Shown piece after piece: positions 4,270-9,561 of a DNA stretch of 9,561 nt; positions within the stretch are counted from its first letter, which is position 1, and each line of letters begins with the position of its first letter. Position numbers and translations under genes: made by a program. This DNA comes from an uncultured Prevotella sp. (GTDB lineage Bacteria > Bacteroidota > Bacteroidia > Bacteroidales > Bacteroidaceae), in contig UQFS01000050.1 in the NCBI GenBank assembly GCA_900540375.1, forward strand, positions 1 to 9,561. The letters are read 5' to 3'. The notes under the pieces are model-generated. The model ran no database searches. It saw only the letters and a list, made by a program, of their open reading frames with translations, and had not been told where the DNA came from.

Positions 4270-7118
4270 AGTTTTTCGTATTTTTGGGTGATTTCGAGAT
4301 TGGTTTGGAAATACTTCTCTGACTGGCTGAGGCTCAAAGAGAGGGCGAGCCGGAAGAAGCGGTAAGGGTGAGCGGGAAGATAGTCGGCAAGCATAGCCCG
4401 CTTGCGCCCGACGTAATGCCAGGTTCGGTTGTCGTTGGAGCCGAAGATGAAGATCAGCGGTGCGGTTGCGGCATCTGTCTGCTGGTCGAAGCCTGTGATG
4501 GCGAGCATGGTTTGGTCAACAGTCAGCGTCCGCGTGACGATGAGACCATCATGGAGTGAAGCGTCGGTGTAGTCATACTTTTTATCAATGACAAGAACCG
4601 TCCCGTCCCGTTTTTGGATGTAAGGATATGGATAGGAATTGAGTACGGCCATGGGTTTCTCGACAAGCATAGTGGACCAGGTGTCGTCGCGGATGGAATA
4701 GACCAGTGCGATCTCCTTTTCCTGCTCCCATTTAACAGGCAGGACGATGATACGGTTGTTGACGAAGTCGTAGATTATCTTTCCCGTTTTGAAGTATTCA
4801 ATAGGCGGAGTGCTGAAAGTGATGAGTTCAACCATGTCGTGTGACGTGTGCGCACCGTTGTTAAAGTAGTCATAGAGCTTTGGCAGTGCCTTGGCGACGG
4901 AGAAGAACGGTCCGTCGAGAATGTCGGAGAAAGAGGCCACCGATGACTCCGCAACTTTGTTCAGCGCACGATCTGTGGCAAAGACCACAGACTGGTCGAG
5001 CTGACAGATGGAGTCGGCATTGACGCAGACCTCACGGCTGATGGGATGGATGCTGGAATAAGTGCCGGACGAGGACACGTTGAGAGCCCAGATACTATCT
5101 TTAGTAAAGGCCATGAGCGGGTATTGGCCAAACTGACCCTGTGAGAGGGCGCGGGTAGTGGCAGCCAGCCCGATGATGTCGCCGGTACCAACACTGTTGA
5201 TAGCCTCAACAGGGAAGTAGAAGGGATTGTTCTGCTCAGAGGTGTAGATGCGGTTGTACATGGTGACAACATCATCTACTTTGTATGATGGAGCCGAGGT
5301 TGTTGGATAGTCGGTAGTGAATGCCCCCACATGCATGGAACCGTTGAGTTCGTTGCAGGCAGTGAGCTTAAATTCGGCCCAGTGTTCCGTTGCTACAGGT
5401 GGCATTGACGTGTCGTAGGTTACATAATTTACATACATACGGTCGGCACGGGCATCCGGATAGAAAAGCGGAAAATTGAAGAGCATGTATAGCAGTGTGG
5501 AATTCATCATGTTATAGACATTCTCAACGTACTTATATCCATTGTCAGTGTTGAGGCGCACGACGGTTTTCTTGACCAGGCAAGCCGTATCATATCCGGC
5601 TTTTGTGAAAATTCCATACGGGAACATTTGCCCTAAAGTGAAACCGGCAAACAGCCGCTCATAGAGTCCGTAGAGGTTGAGGCGGTGGTTATAGACATAG
5701 CAACCTTTCGGATAGATGAAATTATGAGACTTGTAATCGTCGCGCATCTGTTCCTGCGTAGAGACGTTTTCAACTACTGACTGATCGACGGGAAGTGTAT
5801 GCTCCTCACCCGTACCGCCAATGTCATCTGTCTTGAATGAACAAACTCTGTAGAAAGTCGACTGATTGGCAATCTTATCTGCGTAACCTTTGTTAGAAAG
5901 TCCGGGGAAGGCAACGGTAGTCTTGCATTCCCGGTCGGTATTGTTGTTGTAGTACCAAACGTTTTCCCATGTATTGTAGAGTCCAGCCGCATTCTGAGCG
6001 TTCAATCCCCAGTTGTCAGGCTGATAGACGCATGTCTTGATGGTTTGTGCAGGATCTGTGCGTGTGACGGGCGGTGTGATGAACACGTCGATGGAAGAAA
6101 CGATGTCGCTCCATTCTTTGAGAGCCTCAGCGGTACTATTATCGTTACGCCATGTGTATTTGACAGAGACGTTGCGAGGGTAGTACATGAATGTGAGCTT
6201 ATTGATTTTGAAAGCATATTCTTTCCCTTTGGTATCCTTACGGTGAATATTTATAGTGTCGTCGAGGCCCACGGTGTGGTCGTCATCCATGTGAGCATTG
6301 CAGACATAGACCAGGTAGTTGTCAGGCACAAGCACCGGCATGAAGACAGGTGCAGAGTGCATGATCATGGAACCGTCGTAGAGCCGGTAGCAATATCGGA
6401 TGAAGAAGTTGGCGTAGAAATGACCGTCCTTGGCAATCTTGCTATTGGTGCGGTTGACCAGCGCACAGACGTTTTCAGTAATGTCGGCCTGCTTCTCCGT
6501 CTTGACCTTCAGCTGAGTTTCTCCCTTATTATAAGCCGTTGTTTTCGTTGACGGGCTAAAGGCATCATTGCAGGACACTGTGGTCTGCTGGAAGGCAGCA
6601 TCGAAACCCTCAGCTGACCCGTTGACCGAAATACCGCCTGTCTCATAGTCGGCTGAATAGTTGTTGGAAAGAGAAAACTCAATAGACAGGAACGGCGGTT
6701 TCTGTCCGAGATACTTATAGGTGTTGTCATTGTTCTTGTATAAGATGTAGTGTATGCCGTCCTTATCGATGGCAACGAGGGTGTTTCCTATGGAGTCGAT
6801 AGATGTAATGCCGCCGCCAAAGTCGTGTCCGATGGTACCGCCGAGCGTGCCGTCCTTTTGGAACCAGGAGAGGCGCATGGTGACGTCGCAGTAAGCGATG
6901 ATATGAGTATAGGCAGTGGTGACGTGAACGTAGATGAGTTGGCAGTCGTTGTCGTCAGCATCGGCAAGACGCTTGGCAATGGTGGTGCCTGAGAGAACAG
7001 AGGGCCGCAGCGCACCGTCGTGGAGTTCAACGTTGGCACAGAGTGAAAGCTCACCATTCTGCACGGCCTGCTCATCCTTGGCAAGGGAGAGGCCGCGGTA
7101 ACGAATTTGCTGTTTCAT
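4266..7118 (-). CDS. Large virion protein, propeller-like (tail or stabilisation type)
   Basis: The start is placed at the ATG at 7118-7116 (MKQQIRYRGLSLAKDEQ), giving 950 residues. The open frame continues upstream to 7244, but that stretch translates a hairpin and GC-rich repeats and looks non-coding. The N-terminus (RYRGLS, NGELSLCANVELHDGALRP) and the segment near residues 655-730 (FGQYPLMAFTKDSIWALN, ISREVCVNADSI, VVFATDRALNKV) are beta-rich and resemble propeller-like tail or DNA-stabilisation proteins of podovirus-like Bacteroidota phages. The last 100 residues (LIFIFGSNDNRTWHYVG, YRFFRLAL) form a typical terminal beta-domain. There is no signal peptide or membrane span. It is the largest gene here and by far the best candidate for a structural protein. 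Exact position in the virion is not determined. Confidence 0.8.
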   Translation of the reverse strand: MKQQIRYRGLSLAKDEQAVQNGELSLCANVELHDGALRPSVLSGTTIAKRLADADDNDCQLIYVHVTTAYTHIIAYCDVTMRLSWFQKDGTLGGTIGHDFGGGITSIDSIGNTLVAIDKDGIHYILYKNNDNTYKYLGQKPPFLSIEFSLSNNYSADYETGGISVNGSAEGFDAAFQQTTVSCNDAFSPSTKTTAYNKGETQLKVKTEKQADITENVCALVNRTNSKIAKDGHFYANFFIRYCYRLYDGSMIMHSAPVFMPVLVPDNYLVYVCNAHMDDDHTVGLDDTINIHRKDTKGKEYAFKINKLTFMYYPRNVSVKYTWRNDNSTAEALKEWSDIVSSIDVFITPPVTRTDPAQTIKTCVYQPDNWGLNAQNAAGLYNTWENVWYYNNNTDRECKTTVAFPGLSNKGYADKIANQSTFYRVCSFKTDDIGGTGEEHTLPVDQSVVENVSTQEQMRDDYKSHNFIYPKGCYVYNHRLNLYGLYERLFAGFTLGQMFPYGIFTKAGYDTACLVKKTVVRLNTDNGYKYVENVYNMMNSTLLYMLFNFPLFYPDARADRMYVNYVTYDTSMPPVATEHWAEFKLTACNELNGSMHVGAFTTDYPTTSAPSYKVDDVVTMYNRIYTSEQNNPFYFPVEAINSVGTGDIIGLAATTRALSQGQFGQYPLMAFTKDSIWALNVSSSGTYSSIHPISREVCVNADSICQLDQSVVFATDRALNKVAESSVASFSDILDGPFFSVAKALPKLYDYFNNGAHTSHDMVELITFSTPPIEYFKTGKIIYDFVNNRIIVLPVKWEQEKEIALVYSIRDDTWSTMLVEKPMAVLNSYPYPYIQKRDGTVLVIDKKYDYTDASLHDGLIVTRTLTVDQTMLAITGFDQQTDAATAPLIFIFGSNDNRTWHYVGRKRAMLADYLPAHPYRFFRLALSLSLSQSEKYFQTNLEITQKYEKL

Positions 7119-7145
7119 GATTGATCTTTGTTGATGGTTGTTGAG

Positions 7146-7164
7146 GCCGCTGCACAGCAGCGGC
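7146..7164. repeat. GC-rich hairpin repeat, copy 3
   Basis: GCCGCTGC-ACA-GCAGCGGC is identical over 19 bp to copy 1 and is followed by ATACTGAAC, similar to the flanks of the other copies. It is in the same + strand orientation as the other two although the surrounding genes run on the - strand, so a transcript through it would show loop UGU instead of ACA. Confidence 0.8.
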
Positions 7165-7199
7165 ATACTGAACGGGGGAGGCAGATGTCCGCGCCTTGA

Positions 7200-7247
7200 A
7201 AGGCGCGGCACGCAACGGAGGGAAACCCAAGGCGCGGCACGCAACGG
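7200..7247. repeat. 19-bp direct repeat
   Basis: AAGGCGCGGCACGCAACGG occurs exactly at 7200-7218 and 7229-7247, a 29-bp step. The first copy is the right arm of the hairpin at 7189-7208. The second ends 2 bp before the stop codon of the 239-residue protein gene. It looks like a local duplication. Confidence 0.85.
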
Positions 7248-7249
7248 GG

Positions 7250-7969
7250 CTACTTTGTGGAGACTGGCTTGTTGAGCCAGAGGCGGAAGTAGTCGTTCTG
7301 TTTGTCGGTGCCACGGATAGGAACGTACTCACGGGTGACGTATAGCCGCTGACGGCGGGCCTCAGGGTTGAGACCGTAGTCGAAAAGCAGATGGGCCGGC
7401 TGCACACGCCCGTCGAAGCTTATCTCATAATGATAGCGACGGAGGAACCAGAAAGGACGGCGGCGTAGCGTCTGTATGGTCGTGGCTTGCATCATGCGAT
7501 ACTCAGCAGGGACTATCGCCCACGAGCCGTCGATGATGTTGTTGTCGTCATCGACATTTGACGTGATGCGCGCGAACATACAGCAGCCGGAGATCAGGGC
7601 GCGGGCGATGTCACGATGAACAAGGAGGCAGTGCCGTGGCTTCTTGTCGGGGAGGAAGTCACGCTGATGTCCGTCACGGTTGACGAGCAGTGCGGTGGTA
7701 AGGAACTTCTTTCGTTTAGAATTGATGAACTTTGGCAAGTGAAATATCCTATTTTTGTCGGCGATGCGCTTTTTGAGATATTCCATGGCCTTACCGCCAG
7801 AGACCTTGTGGCGGTCCTTGTAGGAGTCGTCAGTATAGACGATATGATCGGTGAGCTCAACCCGGTTGGCGTTGGGCTTGCCTTTTTGCTTCTTAGCCTC
7901 ACGCTTGCGTTTGGCATCGAGATAACGGCGCTGTCGGTGGTTGAGGCTGATGGTATGTTTGTCTGTCAT
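7250..7969 (-). CDS. Unknown basic phage protein (239 residues)
   Basis: I do not recognise a family. The first 30 residues are strongly basic and probably helical (HRQRRYLDAKRKREAKKQKGK), which suggests nucleic acid or capsid-interior contact. A second basic patch is RRRPFWFLRRYHYE near 169-182. The middle (FLPDKKPRHCLLVHRDIARALISG, about 105-128) looks like an alpha/beta core. The C-terminal third is beta-like and ends FRLWLNKPVSTK. There is no signal peptide or membrane span. The ATG overlaps the previous gene's stop (ATGA, 7966-7969), so the two are coupled. It lies directly before the large virion gene, which suggests a role in virion assembly, but only by position. Confidence 0.8.
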   Translation of the reverse strand: MTDKHTISLNHRQRRYLDAKRKREAKKQKGKPNANRVELTDHIVYTDDSYKDRHKVSGGKAMEYLKKRIADKNRIFHLPKFINSKRKKFLTTALLVNRDGHQRDFLPDKKPRHCLLVHRDIARALISGCCMFARITSNVDDDNNIIDGSWAIVPAEYRMMQATTIQTLRRRPFWFLRRYHYEISFDGRVQPAHLLFDYGLNPEARRQRLYVTREYVPIRGTDKQNDYFRLWLNKPVSTK

Positions 7970-8382
7970 TTCTGATGTTTAATGATGATGTACTTATGTG
8001 TGTCGCAAACGGCCGATCCGTCGCGGAAGTGATTGTGCAGCGGGCATGGTAGTCCGTAACGGTAGAAGTCGCAGAAATTGCAGTGGGCCGGGATGTCCTC
8101 AGTCTTAATCCTGTCGAAGAGCTGGGCATACATATTGTCGAGCTCATGGAGCGGATTGGGGGAATGGGCGGCCTGCAGGAGCAATGGCAGCGGCATGGCC
8201 CGGTCGGGCCAGCGTGCAAGATGCTTCTGCTCGTTGTGTGTGTGTGGCACACAGATACAGACGTTGCCGAAGTTGTCGTAGAGCCGGTTGGGCACTACGT
8301 AGTCGGCTGTTCGTACGTTGGGCAATGGGTGCTTGAAGTACTCGTGCAGCCATGCGGTGAAGAGATATAACTTTCGTTTCAT
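7966..8382 (-). CDS. Unknown protein with C-terminal Cys cluster
   Basis: This 138-residue protein is of no named family that I can see. The C-terminal 40 residues contain CNFC (101-104), C113 and C126 with nearby histidines (H100, H116, H118, H129), a layout that could hold one zinc ion or, less likely, an iron-sulfur cluster. The N-terminal part begins MKRKLYLFTAWLHEYF, only mildly hydrophobic and not a convincing signal peptide. Two more cysteines (42 and 44) lie in the middle. Its stop overlaps the start of the 239-residue protein gene. The upstream gap to the next gene is 46 bp. Confidence 0.75.
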   Translation of the reverse strand: MKRKLYLFTAWLHEYFKHPLPNVRTADYVVPNRLYDNFGNVCICVPHTHNEQKHLARWPDRAMPLPLLLQAAHSPNPLHELDNMYAQLFDRIKTEDIPAHCNFCDFYRYGLPCPLHNHFRDGSAVCDTHKYIIIKHQK

Positions 8383-8428
8383 AATGCGCTAATTTATGGG
8401 AATTGCCATTTATGACGGTGATAAAGTG

Positions 8429-8677
8429 TTACTTCTTTTGCTTGTCTGTTGCCGCATACTGTTCGTCGATGGCCTCAATGACCCGGCAGGCGCATTCGGC
8501 GAAAGCACGGCACTGTGCTTTGAGTGAGCGAATGGCGAGCGTCGGGTTGGAACACGGGTTGCCGATGATGCGGACATCGCCGTTGGGGAGTTGTCCGAAA
8601 GCCTGATATTTGGTGGGCTTCCCGTTGGAAAAGGTCACAGGAGTGACACGGATGATGGGTTTATACTTTTTTGGCAT
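8429..8677 (-). CDS. Small hypothetical protein (82 residues)
   Basis: The start is placed at the ATG at 8677-8675 (MPKKYKPIIRVTPVTF). The open frame reaches 8725, but the extra 16 residues (SIPSITSINSI...) are only a translation of the ATAGA array. The protein has a beta-like first half (YQAFGQLPNGDVRIIG) and a helical second half with three cysteines (AQCRAFAECACRVIEAI, 54-70). The pattern of a query-like strand pair followed by a helix is seen in many small phage proteins, but no function can be assigned. Confidence 0.7.
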   Translation of the reverse strand: MPKKYKPIIRVTPVTFSNGKPTKYQAFGQLPNGDVRIIGNPCSNPTLAIRSLKAQCRAFAECACRVIEAIDEQYAATDKQKK

Positions 8678-8690
8678 AGTGATGGGGATT

Positions 8691-8745
8691 ATAGAATTTA
8701 TAGATGTTATAGAGGGTATAGACACTATAGATGTTTATAGAAGCG
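8691..8745. repeat. 9-bp periodic ATAGA array C
   Basis: ATAGA starts at 8691, 8700, 8709, 8718, 8727 and 8737 (spacing 9, 9, 9, 9, 10), the same register as arrays A and B. The bases between differ in every unit (ATTT, TGTT, GGGT, CACT, TGTTT). It is preceded by TGGGG at 8683, echoing array A. It fills the gap between two - strand genes and runs into the last codons of the upstream one, whose stop is at 8735-8737. Confidence 0.85.
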
Positions 8746-9022
8746 GTTTGACCCGCGCTTTGGAGAGTTTATCCGTGAGCCACTTCGGAAAGTCGGGCTT
8801 GTATGCCCAGGCGACGGGGGTATAAAGGAGCTCCTCGAAGCCATACTTGTCGTAGTAGGCATGGGGATCCCGATTATCAGGCGAGGGACGGACGGTATCG
8901 GTTATGCCGTATTTACGAAAGTCGGCAGGAAGAGGGATGACGACAATGACAGTAGTGTCGGTTGGTGGCAGCTCTTTGTCAGGGTCGTGCCAGGGGGTTG
9001 TAAATTCGGATTGTTTTTCCAT
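8735..9022 (-). CDS. DUF551-like small protein
   Basis: The start is placed at the ATG at 9022-9020 (MEKQSEFTTPWHD), giving 95 residues. An earlier TTG at 9037 would overlap the previous gene and is less likely. The layout W11-x6-LP, then VIVVI (about 24-28), and near the end PVAWAYKPDFP, resembles the phage DUF551 pattern (W...LP...V.V ... W.P.P). The middle (DTVRPSPDNRDPHAYYDKYGFEEL) is an insert relative to that pattern. Function of the family is not known to me. It begins 5 nt after the previous stop. Confidence 0.75.
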   Translation of the reverse strand: MEKQSEFTTPWHDPDKELPPTDTTVIVVIPLPADFRKYGITDTVRPSPDNRDPHAYYDKYGFEELLYTPVAWAYKPDFPKWLTDKLSKARVKPLL

Positions 9023-9027
9023 AATGT

Positions 9028-9312
9028 TTAATTCCAATATTCTATGTTTCTATCCGTCGGCTTATCTACGGGCATGGTGGCATATTGAGCCCATCTGCAT
9101 GTGGTATTGTTGCCGTAGAAGTGATCGCTGCCTGCGATGTACAGGTGTCTTCGTGCACGGCGTAAGGCATCACATGGATTTTTTCCATAGATGACAGTGC
9201 CATTTACCATCATGTCGGACTTACCGGTGTATATGCCGAAAAGGCCTGCGGCTGATCGTGCATAATAGTGTTTTATCTGTGAGCGGAGCTTTTTGATGCG
9301 TTTTGCCTTCAT
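9028..9312 (-). CDS. Small basic hypothetical protein (94 residues)
   Basis: No family is recognised. The N-terminal 20 residues are basic (MKAKRIKKLRSQIKHYYARS), followed by a mixed region with GLFGIYTGK and a helix DALRRARRHLYI (48-59). The overall positive charge suggests nucleic acid contact but this is weak. The ATG is 3 nt after a TAA at 9316-9318 in the neighbouring frame and 61 nt after the stop at 9374. The gene sits in a close chain with the next one, with 5 nt between them. Confidence 0.7.
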   Translation of the reverse strand: MKAKRIKKLRSQIKHYYARSAAGLFGIYTGKSDMMVNGTVIYGKNPCDALRRARRHLYIAGSDHFYGNNTTCRWAQYATMPVDKPTDRNIEYWN

Positions 9313-9373
9313 AATTTATTTTCCTATTATTTGCCACGTACCATCATCGTATTGGACTAACTCATCACCAATA

Positions 9374-9561
9374 TTATCCGTTGTCCGGGAAGAGGGACGG
9401 CTGCTGTTGATGTTTGAGATAGTGGTCGCCAAGTTCGTTGACGGCATCTTTGAATGTCTTGACTCGCTCCATGACGTTGGAAGGAAATTTGTCTGCACCG
9501 AAGAGCTGCTTCATGAACTCTTTCTGTGATGGTTCAGCCTCACGATAGGCTTTGAGCAAGG
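9374..9561 (-). CDS. C-terminal part of a phage protein (partial)
   Basis: The frame is open to the right window edge, so the start lies outside. The 62 visible residues read LLKAYREAEPSQKEFMK, then QLFGADKF, then VMERVKTFKDAVNELG. The ERVKTFxDAxxELG motif is one I recall from short proteins and protein C-termini in Bacteroidota phages, of unknown function. The end (QQQPSLFPDNG) is abrupt. A +1 shift near 9380 would continue into a natural-looking tail (DNIGDELVQYDDGTWQIIGK, stop 9316-9318) that ends 3 nt before the next gene. Confidence 0.7.
   Translation of the reverse strand, partial: LLKAYREAEPSQKEFMKQLFGADKFPSNVMERVKTFKDAVNELGDHYLKHQQQPSLFPDNG

Larger units (their letters stand above)
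7119..7249 (-). promoter_or_regulatory. Structured 131-bp leader of the large virion gene
   Basis: This gap contains three structures. The first is GC-rich hairpin copy 3 (7146-7164). The second is a hairpin with CCGCGCCTT (7189-7197) and AAGGCGCGG (7200-7208) around a 2-nt GA turn. The third is a direct repeat, AAGGCGCGGCACGCAACGG, at 7200-7218 and 7229-7247. It separates the 239-residue protein gene from the large virion gene in an otherwise abutting operon and could act as a processing or attenuation site. No T-tract marks a terminator. Confidence 0.4.

Noticed and set aside
6045..6551. 168-residue open frame on the + strand
   Set aside because: It is antisense to the large virion gene, with no supporting context.
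7119..7244. N-terminal extension of the large virion gene by 42 codons
   Set aside because: The translation covers a hairpin and a direct repeat and is rich in Arg, Pro and Cys; the ATG at 7118 begins a convincing protein sequence.
1357..8745. CRISPR array made of the ATAGA repeats
   Set aside because: Repeats of 5 bp with 4-bp spacers are far too short, and no cas genes are present.

Overview
The window looks like part of a phage or prophage genome from a Bacteroidales host (Bacteroides/Prevotella type). The evidence is the gene content (holin, GH73 glucosaminidase endolysin, lipoprotein spanin, large propeller-type virion protein, DUF4406 protein), the tight gene packing with repeated ATGA stop/start overlaps, and the lack of clear Shine-Dalgarno sequences, which is usual in Bacteroidota. 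The family calls come from recognising motifs by eye. No database search was possible.

Left block, + strand (1-3522): the tail of an upstream gene, a small phospholipase A2-like protein with a hydrophobic C-terminus, a holin-like membrane protein, a GH73 endolysin, and a lipoprotein with a C-terminal membrane anchor (u-spanin architecture). Together these could breach the inner membrane, cell wall and outer membrane. Two genes of unknown function follow. The first carries an acidic 18-residue tandem repeat. The two seem to share a related core domain and may be virion or morphogenesis proteins.

Convergence zone (3523-3783): no gene. It holds a GC-rich hairpin, an AT-rich stretch with a weak promoter-like pair of boxes, a strong + strand intrinsic terminator (3680-3713), and an array of ATAGA pentamers.

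Right block, - strand (9561 down to 3784): a chain of small hypothetical genes (one DUF551-like, one with a Cys cluster), a 239-residue basic protein, a 950-residue virion protein with a propeller-like segment, and a two-part DUF4406 protein. Several junctions overlap by four bases or abut, so this is probably one operon read toward the terminator zone.

The least expected structure lies between genes. Three arrays (starting at 1357, 3719 and 8691) repeat the pentamer ATAGA with the same 9-9-9-9-10 spacing while the bases between pentamers differ. Three copies of a GC-rich hairpin (stems at 1882, 3533 and 7146) share loop and flanks. Both families point the same way on the + strand even though the surrounding genes point both ways, which argues for a role at the DNA level or for spread as mobile short repeats.
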